From assembly GCA_051453625.1 (NCBI GenBank), contig JBOZIK010000001.1, forward strand, positions 93,338,750-93,402,749: 64,000 nucleotides of DNA. The letters run 5' to 3'. Both the position numbers and the translations under genes were made by a program. This stretch comes from Welwitschia mirabilis. Its lineage: Eukaryota > Gnetophyta > Gnetopsida > Welwitschiales. Below, one piece after another: positions 1 to 11,649 of the stretch. Each line of letters starts with the position of its first letter. Position 1 is the stretch's first letter. The notes under the pieces were generated by a model. It saw only the letters and a list, made by a program, of their open reading frames with translations. It did not search any database and was not told where the DNA came from.

Positions 1-554
1 TATATTTCCTTATCTTCTTTTTCTTTTTAAAAATTTAAATAATATAGTATAGAGTTACTTTCCATGTGATACTAAGTAGGTGACATAATTAAAATATTGT
101 GAAAAATACAATATAAAATACCAAATGTAGGTTAGTCATGAGTGTAACATGCATTAATTCTAGAGTCATGAATTAAAAGAAGTAAATATCCTTTCTCAAA
201 ATTTCATACATTTTTCTAATTTAAAGTGACACTATCCAAAGTAGATATTAAATACAAATAGGAAAATACAAAGTTAACTTATTCCTAAATGATTAAGAAA
301 GATAGAAAAATGAATGTGTAAAAATATTATTCTAATGAAAATATAATTTAAACAATGGTGAAATAGGGAAAGGATTTAGGTGTAAAAGTTTTCGCATTTG
401 ATTTGCAAGGATATTTAAGAATCAAACAAATATCTTTTATCTTATTCTTAGGATATGTTTTTGATCATTATTCATTCTCAAGAAATTAGTAATCATGAGT
501 TAGATTCTTTAAGTAGTACACTCCCATTCCAATTTTCTCTAGCAACTTCAAAAT
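1..554. other. Unassigned AT-rich flank
   Basis: No domain, repeat copy or RNA gene is recognisable here. If element G was inserted into element A, this stretch is the expected continuation of A beyond its integrase, but I could not find an integrase C-terminus on the minus strand to prove it. A 10-N gap at its right edge hides the junction. Confidence 0.3.
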
Positions 555-564
555 NNNNNNNNNN
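555..564. other. Assembly gap, 10 N
   Basis: A fixed-size run of ten N at the left edge of the first long repeat of element G. It prevents definition of G's left border and of any target duplication. Confidence 0.95.
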
Positions 565-784
565 TATTATGTTCCAACATGATTTCTAAGACTCAAGGAA
601 CTCCTTGCTCTTCATTCTCTACTCTCTCTTCCATTTATCTTTCCTTTCTTAAAATTTTTCTTATTTTAACCTTTTTTTTTCTTTTCAATCTCTTCCCTAT
701 CCTTTTCCCTATTTTCCCACTTTACTTTTTTCTTTTTACCTTTCTAATCTTCTTATCATGTTATATGATTTCTAGGATCAGGAA

Positions 785-896
785 TTCCACACTCAAGGCA
801 TGAAACCCCTTAAATTCCATGCTCAATATGTGTAAATATCCTAAATTACATACTCAAGACATGGAAATGTCTTAAACTCCATGCCTAGGGCATGGA
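785..896. repeat. Short dyad repeats, first cluster
   Basis: About four units of 31-33 bp in tandem, each with a core like cctagggcatggaa preceded by ttccatg and followed by an A/T-rich spacer. The best unit reads catgcctagggcatg, an imperfect palindrome. A homologous cluster lies at 6125-6240. Confidence 0.6.
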
Positions 897-1144
897 AAAT
901 AGCTTTCTCTTAGTACCTCCTCCCTTTTCTTTGAACTATTAGGATTATTAGAACCTTGACTTCACTTCAAAAATTAAATCTCTAGGTTTAGCCATGGAAA
1001 TGAAGCTCTTCCCTTTTATGATGGTTTTAATTAGGTCATAACATCATTAGGGATTAGATAAATATGTCAAATAGGCTATATCTCTAGCATAGGGGATTAT
1101 ACATTTGGTGAGATAGTGACCTTTAACCTTAGCATTTAAGATAA

Positions 1145-1660
1145 TCTCTTATAAACTTTTTCATCTTTACTATTACTCTTCTCTATTTCCTCCTTTATTC
1201 TCTTATTTCTTCCTTGTCCTTATTTCTTCCTCTTACTTTCTCTTTATTCTACTCTTTTCTTTTCCTCCTTTTTCTCTATTTTCCCTCTTTCTCTTTCTTC
1301 CCATTCTTCTTCCTTCTTCTTTACATTCTCTTACTTATCCATCCTTTTCTCCTTATTTTTGTTCTTTCCTCTTTCTTTTCCTCTCCTTCCATCCATATCT
1401 TTCTTCCTCTTCCTATAGTTTCTCTCAAATATTCTAATTCTTTTTTTTTTATTCCTTTTTCTTTCTCTTTTTTCTCACTTATCCTTCTTTTTTCTATTAT
1501 ATTTTCTTATTTTTCCTATTTCCCTTTTACTTTTTCCCCCTTATCCTATTTTTCTTCCCTTTTTCTTTGTCTTTTCTACTCATAGTTTTCTTTCCTATCC
1601 TTCTTATTCTCCCTTCTTCCTTTTTTTTTTTTTTTTGGTTTTTAAAGACTTATCCATTCC
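1145..1660. repeat. Polypyrimidine tract
   Basis: About 500 bp that is almost entirely C and T on the plus strand, with T runs and TTCC/TTCT words. The Phe/Leu/Ser-rich frames at 1214-1585 and 1567-1794 come from this composition and are not genes. The homologous tract is at 6480-6985, and a shorter one lies at about 600-760. Confidence 0.8.
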
Positions 1661-1684
1661 CTATTTCTCTTCTATTAGTCAAAA

Positions 1685-1800
1685 TCCCATGCCTAAGGCA
1701 TGGAATTTCCCTTTTATTCTATGCTATTAATTTGAAATCCCCTCTAGTTCTACAACTTAGATGTGAAAACCTAATTGTTGAAGCTAAGGCATGAAAGCTC
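1685..1800. repeat. Short dyad repeats, second cluster
   Basis: It begins with ccatgcctaaggcatgg, a near-perfect palindrome, followed by two or three decayed units ending in ctaaggcatgaaagc. It sits directly after the pyrimidine tract. The right-hand copy is at 7015-7110. Confidence 0.6.
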
Positions 1801-3330
1801 TTAGGCATTTGACCACTTGTTTCATTCCAGATCCTATTGAAAATTAGTTTTTTTAATTCCTCTCTTGTTCTATTGAATTTGAAAAGTTAGGGAATTCTTT
1901 TTACTAGTTATCCTCTTCATACTTAATACTCTACCATATACACACATTCTTTGAGGTTTTATTAGCCATGATTTATTCACTCAGAGTTTAAAAGTGTCCT
2001 AAGATTGTTTTAAATACTTAGGATACATCAAAGTAGAGTGATCCTACTTATTACATGACATACAAGGTGTGTACCAACTTGATGACTAGGGAGGAAACCA
2101 CTCTTCTAATTGGATAATTCTTTCTAAGACCATCAGGGATCATGCTAATAATCATAACTAATTCAATAACTATCATAATTCTAATGATGACAGTTATGTT
2201 AAGCCTTATAAGCATCTAACCTCTATGTTAGTTCACTAAAGTTATTGCTAATCTAGAGCTATTTAAAATGTTCCACCTAGACACAATTACTTTACTTCCT
2301 TCCCTTTCCTTCATATCACTCCCTCTTTTCCACTTCTAGTTTAAAGGAATAGTCTCTTTCTTTTTTTCCCACTCCTAGGTGCTTAAATCTAGAGAATCTT
2401 CTCTACATTCTCTTTTAATTTCTAGTGCCTCATCTAGTTTGATTATCACTTTATGAACTAGAGATGATTCTCTCCCTTTATTACTTCCTAAATAAACAAA
2501 TTTGAGTTCACAACAATGCTCACTCTAGATAAATAAGCAAACACATATCCTCCACTAGTGGAAGATACTAAAAAATGCATTTGATGATCTTGTTCTTTGC
2601 ATGTATTTCTCCCAATTATTTACACTTTACTATTTCCCTTCTAAATTTAGTGTTGTACCTTTTCCTTCTCCTATGTTATAAGGAAAATATTATTTAATCA
2701 TGTTCCAAATGGGATGAATCAGATGAAGTGGTGGGGGGTTGAAAGTTTTAATTAATTTTTGCAATAAAGATAATCTCTTTTTTACATCTTGAGACTTGAA
2801 TTCATTGAGTACCTTATTAATAGTAAATAAAGAACTTAATTTTTAAATAACCTCTTTTCATGAAGGATAATCCATATTTTTCATCCCTTGAAGGAATACC
2901 ACTCCTTAGGTATACCTTTCCTTCTTATTCAAATATCATCCTAGCTCACCTACTTATCTTAGGAAGGATATCTATTATAACTTCTAATTCCATAGCCAAG
3001 ACCTATTTCACATTCCCTTAGATTAGAAAAACCTTGGAGTAGTTAAGAGGATACACCCTTTCTTAATTGAGTTCTTTCTTCCCTTTACTTTTACCTTTTC
3101 CTTTTTCATTTTGCTTTATTCATTTATATTTATATTATAAAGATATACTCCCTAGGATTTACCCATCACTTAAACCCTATTCCCTAGTTACTTTGTATCT
3201 TGATAAAAATCATTTTTAGGTATCTAGTTTCTAACTATCCTCTAAAATAAGTCTAGGATCTCACCCTGAAAAGTAAGTTTTGTTCTCTTTTCCAAGCCTA
3301 AAGATGAGAATATACATCAATATGTCTTTT

Positions 3331-5285
3331 ATAGTATTTTAATAAGGATTAAAATTAGCTAAACTAGTTAATTTTTCTTCCATTTTTTGATCATCACATC
3401 CTCTTATGAAGATTCATCTGCAAATACTACTGTTCTAAAGCACCATCATCTTCAATCACTAGCTCTTCTTTCCATCTATAATTTCCCATTAGTTCTATCT
3501 CTTTTTCAACTAGTCCACTCATGGCTAATCTATCTCCTTCTTATATAGAAAATAATTCCCTCAATTTCCCTATCCTTAATCCTTTGTTAGTAGAACATGA
3601 TAAGTTTTTCTAAGCTTGAAGCCCTTACTCTTCCTTAATATCATAAGATCATATCATCACTTTCACTACAGAACTATCCTTTCTAAGGGTAAACGAAGAA
3701 GATATCACTTGCTAACTATTCCTCCTCCGCCTTAGAGAAAAATTTCATATTTGATATCTATGTCTTCCTTCAAACTTCATTAGTTTATGAAATGAGCCAA
3801 CCCAAGCTTTTCTATGTTAGTTTAGAGGGTAAATAGATATGAAAACCATGTACTAATTCTTTGTGAGAATATAGAAGAAGCATGAAGAGATACCTAAGAC
3901 ATTTAATAACCACTTCTAAGTCTTCTATAATTGCCATCTCACATAATATAAGCATTCTAATTTGCGAGTTATGGTCATGTACAAGATCTATTTAAATAAC
4001 ATGATATGCTTATTTTTAGAACAAAGACCTAATCTTAATAATTTAATAGCTCTAATGAATGAGACCATTAAACTAGGAAAGCTTATACTAAGGATCTATT
4101 ATGGCCATTTGAATTTGACCCATCTAAATCCTATCATCCTATCATCACCTAATATCATGTTATTATCTATGACAATCCCCTTTAATCTTATCAACGCATG
4201 AACTTTATTGCCTCCTCAACTACCAACTTTCATGATGTCTATGATGTCTTTACCTTTCTTGCCTCTTCTACCCCTATCTAGTTTTTGATATTTTCCTCCC
4301 CAAAATTCTTCTCCCTAAAATTCATTGTTGAATCCCATTCCTTAATCATAAAACATAAATTTTACCTAAATAGATTCTTTGCATACATTAGAAATGAGGG
4401 AAGAGATTGAAGCATTTAGATTCATGCTATGGAAACTTACTCAAAAAATGAAATAGTTAAAGATCTTCCAAGGGAGAAACCAACTAAAAGATAAATAATA
4501 AGCAAGAAAGTGGATTATTAATCTAGCATGGAATTCTAAATAGTAATTCACATCACCAACAAATGAAGACCAAAACACTGTATCCCTTTTCAACTATAAT
4601 TCATTTTATTAAATAATATACCACTTAAGCAAAAATTGTTAGGATTACCTATAAATGTAGAAAATCATGAATGATTTTCACAACTCTGCACCCCTTTCTT
4701 CTTATTCCAAAGACACACAATACCTTAATATCCTAGACGTTTTAGAGGAAATTAATGTTTTTTGTATCCCTCATAAAAGCAAGAATGAACTTATAAATCC
4801 TACAAAAGATATAATAACTTACTAAACATTTGTACATACTAGAATATTTATAGTTTTAAAGAGAGGTACCATGAAAATTAAACCAAATGAAAAAATGAGT
4901 AATAATCAAAAGAAAAGGAAAAGGAGCTAGTCACTATGATCCCTTCTAGTAAGAATTTAATGCCTCCAAACTAAGATGCTCTAAATGATCTTCTGTCACC
5001 TTCTAAGGATGAAATGTATTAACCTTTAGATTCAATGAATAATTCATAAAAAATAATAAAAGAAAAAAAAAAGAAGGATACGCCATCATATGGTGTGGTG
5101 AAAGACCTCAAGAATCCTAGAAGTCCTTTAGATGAGCAAAGATTAATGGAAGAATCTCACATAGGCCTACATATCTACTAATGTATAGTGGATAGAAGGA
5201 TTTCCCTTAGAATGAGTGTATCAAAATTGAAATAAAAGAATACTATCTTCAAAGCAAAGAAAGATATACCTATTTTTTTTGGGTT
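3331..5285 (+). other. Element G internal region, no recognised domain
   Basis: About 2 kb between the left repeat and the protease remnant, where gag would be expected. I see Lys-rich stretches near 5050 but no zinc knuckle or gag core I can defend. The short frame at 3962-4201 has no recognisable motif. Confidence 0.35.
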
Positions 5286-5289
5286 ACCT

Positions 5290-5735
5290 TACACATGCTT
5301 GAAAAGAACCTGTACAATTACCTTATCAACTTTAGAGACTCTTCCAAAATTCTTTCTTTTGAGATAGCTAAGAAATTAAAATTAATCCCACATAAATTAG
5401 GAAATTAGTCATTTAGCTTAACTACACTAATGTCAAGGTCGAGGGCATTCTTAAAGACATTAAAGCATAGCTAGCATTAAATCCTAAGATCATGAGCATT
5501 ATTGATTTCTATGTTATTGACATTCCAACCATATATAGTGCCCTATTGAGTTGAAGCTAAGTGGCTTTCCTCAATGCACATATCTTTTTAAATTACTCAT
5601 ACATGTGGCTACCTTGAAAAGATGTTCCTAATTATATCTATGTTAAAATTAAGCCCTACATGAAATACAACATCACTACTTATGATGAAAGAAGATGAAT
5701 CTAAAAGAGCCCATCATCGACTCTAGTTTTTCCAC
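5290..5735 (+). pseudogene. Retroviral-type aspartic protease remnant, element G
   Basis: The most telling piece reads IIDFYVIDIPTIYSALLS at about 5497-5551. It corresponds to the region of plant retrotransposon proteases between the second half of the fold and the LGRPW-like turn, and is followed at one remove by VAFLNAHI. Upstream, SSKILSFEIAKKL fits the stretch after the catalytic D-S/T-G, but the aspartate itself is lost. Stop codons interrupt the frame, several where Gln, Arg or Trp would be expected. The right-hand long repeat starts about 150 bp downstream, leaving no room for reverse transcriptase. The product is dead. The superfamily call is good; the lineage is uncertain. Confidence 0.55.
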
Positions 5736-5889
5736 CTATAAGCCTTTTTGGGCATCTCTCATGGATGATAAATGAATTGAAGAGTTTGTAAATATGTGTA
5801 TATAAGTTCTCCCATTTTGAACATTTAGAAATATTTTAATTTAGTTTTTGTCAAGCTGGTATCTGATCTTTCACTAGTCTCTTCTCTTT

Positions 5890-8647
5890 CTTACTTTATA
5901 ATGGATATCTGAAGATAATTAGGTGTTATATATAACCCTTGACTCTTAGGTGATTTCTTAATTTTCATTATCTATCCTATTATTCATCTCTCTTCCTTTC
6001 CTATTCCTTTTTTTCTTCTCTTTTTATTTCCCTTTTCTTCCCTATCCTCTATTCTTTCCCCTATTTCCTTCCATATTTTCAATTTACTAATCTTTCTACT
6101 GCCTCATATAACCCCTAGAACCATAAGATTCCATGTATAAAGTGTGTAATCTATTAATTTACATGTCCAAGGAATGAACATAACAGAAATTCTACATCCA
6201 AGGTGTGAAAATACCTCAAAATCAACATCTAGAACATGGAAAATAACTCTCTCTTAGTACCTTCTCCCTTTTCTTTAAACTGTTAATACCCTTAGATTCT
6301 AACTTTTCCTTGAAGATGAAATCTAGAAGTTTAGATATGCAAATGAATCTTTTTTCCTTTATAATGGTTCTAATTAGGTCACAACATTAATAGGGATCTG
6401 ATAAGGATGTTAGATAGGTTAGGTTTCTAGCAGAGGTTCTTTTACATTAAGGGTTAGGGTGATCTATAACCTTGACTTTTAAAGTAATCTCTTATGATCC
6501 TTCTTATCTCTTCTCTTTCTGTTCTTTCTTTTTGAATTTTACTCTTTCCTTTCTTCTTCTTTCTTTTTTCTTCCTCTCACTTTCTTCTTCTTATTTTATT
6601 CTTTTTCTATATTTTCCATTTTTTCTTTTTTTTTCCATTATTCTTCCTTCTTCTTAAATTCCCCTAGCTTATTTGCCCTCTTTATTCTTCTTTTATTTCT
6701 TATCTTTCTCTTTTTCTCTTCATCCAACTATCTCTAGTTTCCTCTTTCTTAATTTTCTCTTTGCTCTTCTATTCTTCTTTCTTTCCATTATTTCTCTTCT
6801 TTTCCTTTCCTCTATTCTCTTATTCCTCCATCTCTTCTCTATAATACTTCCTTCTTTTTTCTATCCCCCTTTCTATTTTCTTCCCTCATCCTCTTTTTCA
6901 TTCCTTTTTTTCCCTCTTTCTTATTTTCCTTTTTCTTTGCTATCCTTCTTATCCTTTTCCTTCCCCTTTCTTCTTCTTAATGACCTTTTAATCCCTTGTT
7001 TTCCTAACACTAGTTATGGAATTCCTCCTATTCCATGATCTAAGCATGAAATACCCTCTAATTCCATGTCCTAGATATGGAAATATAGGATTTGCACCTA
7101 TGAATGAAAGCTCTTAGGCATTTAACCCCTTGTTTAATCCTAGAATCCCTCAAAAATTAGTTTTTCTAGTCCTCTTCTTCCTCTATCACATCTTGATATT
7201 CAGTAACCATCATTATTGTTTCTCTTTTCTACACTTAGTCCTCTACCATATCCACATATTTTTCTTTACCTTTTCTTTTACCTTTAAGGTTTTATTATTA
7301 GTAATTTATTCACTCAAACTTTAGAATAGTTCTAAGGTAATATTAAATCCTTAGGAGATACCAGACTTAAGCAAGCCTACCCATGACATTATACTAAGGG
7401 ATAAGTACTAGCCTAATAGCTAGAAAGGGGAATATTATTCTAGTGGAATGATCCTTTATAGCACCATCAAGGATCATGCTAATATTCATGATTATGTTAA
7501 TGATTAATACTATATTATGGCAACAATTATATGAAGCATCATATGCATTAGTCCTTCATGTTAGTTTATTGAAGTTACTATTAATATGAAGCTATTCAAG
7601 AGGCCCCACTAGATACTATCACTTAAATTCCTTTTCTTTTCTCCACATCACTTCCTCTTCTTTACTTCTAGATTAAAGGGATAGTCTCCCCTCTTTGTCT
7701 CTTTCTTTTAGGTCCCTAGACCTATGGGATTTTCTTTACATTCTCTCTTAATTCTTAGTGTCTCCTATAGCCTGATGATTTCTTCATGAATTAAAGATGG
7801 ACCTCTCCCTTCATCCACTTTCTAAAGCATGATCCTAAAATTCATAAGAGCTATTACTCTAGGTTAATAAAAAGATACATCTCCTCCACTAGTGGAAGAT
7901 ACCAAAAACCCAACTAAAGATCTTTACCACTACATGTATTTCGCCTAGTTATTTACACTTTATTATTTTATTTTTCAATGTAATGTTCTAGTTGCTCCTC
8001 CTTCTTCCCATAAGGGGAATATTATACAACCATCTTTAAAATTAAAAGAGAGAGAGAAACAAAGTAAATTTTAATTAATTTTTGTAATAAAATAGTTTCT
8101 TTATTACATCTTAAGATTTGTATTTATTAAGTACCTTAGAGATAAAGAATAGAAGACTCAATTTTTAGAAATATCTTTTAGTGAAGAAGAATCCTTATTA
8201 TTTATCCCTCAAATTAAGATTACTTCTTGGGTGCACCCTTCCTTCTTATTTAAACTTCATCTTATCTCAATTGGTTATCCTAGGAAGAGGACTTATTAGA
8301 ACCCTCTAATCCAATAGCCAAATCTTGCTTCACCTTTCCCTAGATTAGGTAGACCTCAGGGTAATTAAAAGAATATACACTTTCTTAAGGAAGTCCTTTC
8401 TTTTCAATACCATTATGTTCCCTTTTTTTATTTTGTTTTCTTGTTGTTCATTTTTATATTGTGAGGATACACCCACTAGGTGTCATCCATTCCTCTAACC
8501 CTATTTCCTAGTTACTTTCAACCTTAGAGAAAATTATTTCAAGTATCTAATTTCTAGACACCCTCTAAAATAGGTCTAAGACTTCACCCTAAAAAGTAAG
8601 TATTATTCTCTCTTCTAGGACTAGGAAAGAAAGTCTACATTAATAGG
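5890..8647 (+). repeat. Element G, right long repeat (3' LTR candidate)
   Basis: Second 2.7 kb copy, diverged from the first by many substitutions and small indels but collinear with it. It carries the same two modules: tract about 5990-6080 with dyads 6125-6240, and tract 6480-6985 with dyads 7015-7110. It ends within a few bases of 8647, where minus-strand integrase coding of element A begins. The Phe/Leu-rich frames at 6472-6657, 6673-7038 and 7130-7324 are compositional. Confidence 0.6.
6480..6985. repeat. Polypyrimidine tract, right copy
   Basis: Counterpart of the tract at 1145-1660. It is about 500 bp of nearly pure C/T, sits between the anchor sequence near 6455 and the dyad cluster at 7015, and has no coding content. 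Confidence 0.8.
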
Positions 8648-10311
8648 GTCATTCCGTCCTAGTAACTAGTTTCCTAGAAAGCTTGCATAATTTTATGTTA
8701 TATAATAAAACTTTATCACTTGGTTTAAAATTTTTTCACAGAACTCTCCTATCATGATAATCCTTTAGTTTCTTCATTAGAATCTGTTGATGATTTACTA
8801 CATAATATCTCAATTTATCTAATTTTTTAAGCTACAAGAATCTCTTTGAAATACTTTTTCTTATTTTTTAGATTTAACTTATGCATTAATTTTTAAGATT
8901 TATATGATATTTCTATAGGAAGTAAGAATTATTTCCTATGAAATAATTCATAAGGTGTAAAATCTGACAAAGTGTTCCATAACATTCTATATGCTCCTAA
9001 TGCAATGTTTAATTTTTTGTGATAATCCTTATTGAAATTAATTTATTTAAGATTCTCTTAATTTCTCTATTAACATTTTTCACTTAATCATTGGTTTGAG
9101 AATGATAGTTTAATGCAATTTTTTATAGAATGTCTATTGAATTCATGATATTTTTCATGGTACTATTAATAATGTAAGTTTCTTGATCATCAATAATAAG
9201 TCATGGATGTTTAAAGTATTGAAAAATATGTTCTTTAAAAAATTCAAGAACTATTTTAACATTATTGGTATTAGTTACCTAGGTTGGATTCATTTGGTAA
9301 TGTAATCCATACAAATAATAATTTATTAATATCTATGTGATTCTAGAAAAGATCCAATAAAATCAATTTTACAAACATTAAATGGTTTACATTCTAAGAT
9401 TAGATGCGTAGGAATTTCATCCTTCTTTAACAATCCCCTTCTTGTTGATAATGATTACTCTTTAAGACATGTTTTCAAAAGTCTTAAAATAAAGTGATCA
9501 ATAAAATCCACTTTGCAAGATCTTCTAAGTGGTCTTCTCTCCATTAAAATAACCTTTGAAAGTGCTATCATGATATATCTATAAAATTTTAGATTTTTTC
9601 CATTGTGTGATATATTGGCATGAAACCTCATCCTTTTAAATGTATTATAAGAATGGAGTTTTTTAAAGGTAACTTGTAATTTGTCTAAGAAAGAGCTTCT
9701 TATTCTCACTTGACTAATATTATAACATGGGAATAATAGATGGATACTTTTCAATATTCACATACTAATGGTACTACATGTGATTAGTATGATCTATTTC
9801 AAATAAAATTTCATCAAGAAATCTATCATCAAATGTATCCTTAGTTTAACATTTTTAAGATCATTCTAAACATGAAAGATGATTAGCTGTAAGGTTGTTA
9901 TATCATTTCTTCTTTCAAATACTTAAATAAAATAATTGCATAAGTAGATAATAATGCATAATATGAGAATTATTAATTTGTTTACTTATAAAAAATTTAA
10001 TGTCTCAATGATCTATGTAAACTTATGTTTTAAAATCTATAAGACAATATCTAAACTTATCAAGAACTATCATAATTAACAATAATTCTTTTTTAGTTGT
10101 AAAATAATTGCATTGAGTTAGATTGAAAGTTTTAAAAATATAATATATGACATGTAGCTTGTGACCAATATGTTAAACTAAGATGACACTAATTATAGTA
10201 TTACTAGCATAATAGATAAGGTCAAAAGAATATTGACAGTTAAGTGCATTAAAAATAGGTGTAGTTATAGCATTTTCTTTCAAAACCTTAAAAAATTCTT
10301 TACATGCATCC
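8648..10311 (-). pseudogene. Element A: RNase H to integrase (pol 3' part)
   Basis: Read on the minus strand, this piece starts with RNase H (DACKEFFKVLKENAITTPIF near 10300) and runs through the linker and zinc-binding region to the integrase core. Core landmarks are CKIDFIGSF with the first catalytic Asp (about 9370), LIIDDQETY with the second (about 9200) and VNREIKRIL, where the catalytic Glu just upstream has become Lys (about 9060). The C-terminal part FKPSDKVLLYN is typical of Tat/Athila integrases. There is no sign of a chromodomain. Frameshifts and many stops make it dead. Its upstream half, the reverse transcriptase, lies 18 kb away at 28306-29350, because a LINE with its own nested element separates them. 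The 99-residue frame at 9455-9754 is in a wrong frame. Confidence 0.85.
10294..10311. repeat. Candidate LINE target-site duplication, left copy
   Basis: The sequence ttctttacatgcatcc, next to the poly(T), is the start of A's RNase H. The sequence at 28306-28323, ccttcacaagcctc, encodes a similar peptide start on the minus strand (EACEG versus DACKE). It could be the diverged partner duplication made when the LINE inserted. Confidence 0.4.
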
Positions 10312-11649
10312 TTTTTTTTTTTTGGTGAAAAACAAAAACAATTAAAACTTATATTAGTAATAAGTAATTATAGATAAAGGGGCAGAAGTAACCCCTAGTA
10401 GGAAATTAATAAAAAGGAAATTATGACATAAATAAGCTGTCAAACAAACTTATAGGAAATGTTAAAATTAGTACAAAAGGAATTAACTACAAAATTAGGG
10501 TAAAAGTACCCTTATCCTATAATTGATACTGTTAATAGGAGAATGAGAAAATATTAAGATGATTCTAAAAAAACAACAATTAATATTTTCTGTAGCTTGA
10601 AAATAAGTAAATATGATTGTGATGGACCAAGAACCTATCCATTTCATCTATGAAAACCACAAAAGCCTAGTTCAATTATTTGAACTCCTATACTTCTACT
10701 TTATTTTTATAAGGATGGCATCTTAGTGCATTATTTTGAAATCTCATTTTGATTATACTTAGAGATGCTTTATGAGTAATATCAAGAATTAGAAAGGAAC
10801 ATTTTTACATCCCTTGAATTATGGGATACATGACCTTTCTTCTTGATTTTTCTATATCAATGTATTCATATATGTTCTAATGTTTTTTCTATATATTAAA
10901 GTCTATTTGATTTTATGGCTTTATCTTTTCACTTAATTAGGAAATTTTTGGCTTCTTAGGACAAGGCTTTTCTAGACAATATTTGATTTGGCCCTACTCA
11001 AAAAGGACATGCTTTTCCTCTTACTCTACAGGTCTCTGCTCTTTTTTTTTGGAGGAAAAATTGACTCTACCTGTTTATAAGTTTTTTATGTTAAGGCAAA
11101 GACACCTCCCTCTAGGACTAAGTTGTATCCCACTCATTTCCTTGCTCTTTTTGAGGGATTTTGGCATTCTTTATTTATTTATTTATTTTTTTGAGTTGGC
11201 TACTAGGCATCTTTTGTTGCCTTGTGTCTTAGAGGAGGGGAGAGGGCCTTTCTTATTATTCTAAAATATCTTGTAGTTCTCTAAATGGTCATTATGAGGC
11301 CATAATAATAAGTGATATCTTTTCTTCTTAATGATTAAATAAAATAGTAACATAGGTTGATGTAGTTTTCTTAGTCTAGGGCATTAAGGAAAATGAAATG
11401 TAGCCTAGTGAGCTTTGATGAAATAATTCAATTGAATAAAGTATCTATCAACTAATTTGACCACATGCCCTAGAGGAGCAAAAGTTCTTTTCTACTAATA
11501 TGACCACTGATGAGTTTGGAAATATTACCTAAGAATAAGTGGAAGGCTTCACTTTACCCTCAAGAATTAAGGGGAATACTTCCCTTTTACACTAGAATTT
11601 CTAGTAGATGAGCTAGTGATTCCTCAATAAATTTAATTAAAATTATTCT
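10312..11649 (-). mobile_element. LINE, 3' segment with poly(A) end
   Basis: On the minus strand this ends in a 12-base A run (T at 10312-10323), preceded by a 3' UTR-like sequence with cttctgcccctttatc and ttgtttttcacc. That is typical of plant L1 elements. It carries no convincing protein domain. The frame at 10983-11264 is on the opposite strand and is not supported. It is the distal part of the LINE whose proteins lie at 24600-28103. Element B separates the two parts, and the same 5 bp (ATTCT) flank B at both junctions. Combined LINE length without B is about 5.8 kb, which is normal for plant L1. Confidence 0.65.
11645..11649. repeat. Target-site duplication of B, left (ATTCT)
   Basis: ATTCT lies directly before the LTR start. 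The identical 5 bp follow the 3' LTR at 23842-23846. Confidence 0.7.

Larger units (their letters stand above)
566..3330 (+). repeat. Element G, left long repeat (5' LTR candidate)
   Basis: First 2.7 kb copy. It contains two rounds of one module: an anchor resembling gacctttaaccttag, then a polypyrimidine tract, then short dyad repeats with CATGCC/GGCATG. The rest is non-coding. The reading frames inside the pyrimidine tracts (Phe/Leu/Ser-rich) are compositional artefacts. Homology to the right copy fades near 3330. Confidence 0.6.
566..8647 (+). mobile_element. Element G: long-LTR, probably non-autonomous retroelement
   Basis: Two direct repeats of about 2.7 kb, offset by roughly 5.33 kb, enclose an internal region of about 2.5 kb. 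The copies align in order along their whole length: the segment near 961 matches 6300, that near 2541 matches 7880, and that near 3243 matches 8563. The internal part holds an aspartic-protease remnant near its 3' end. No reverse transcriptase, RNase H or integrase was seen. This layout fits an LTR element coding for gag and protease only, or one with an internal deletion. The right edge abuts the integrase C-terminus of element A, so G probably inserted into A. Exact LTR termini and a target duplication could not be fixed because of the left gap. A simple tandem duplication of non-transposon DNA is the main alternative. Confidence 0.6.

Noticed and set aside
579-1794. Phe/Leu/Ser-rich frames that look like membrane proteins
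   Set aside because: They are translations of a C/T-only tract that is repeated at 6472-7038. There is no codon structure, and the same composition appears in other frames.
9455-9754. 99-residue minus-strand frame
   Set aside because: It overlaps the zinc-binding region of element A integrase in a different frame. The true frame there shows recognisable integrase residues.
10983-11264. 93-residue plus-strand frame
   Set aside because: It lies antisense in the LINE 3' segment and has no recognisable motif.
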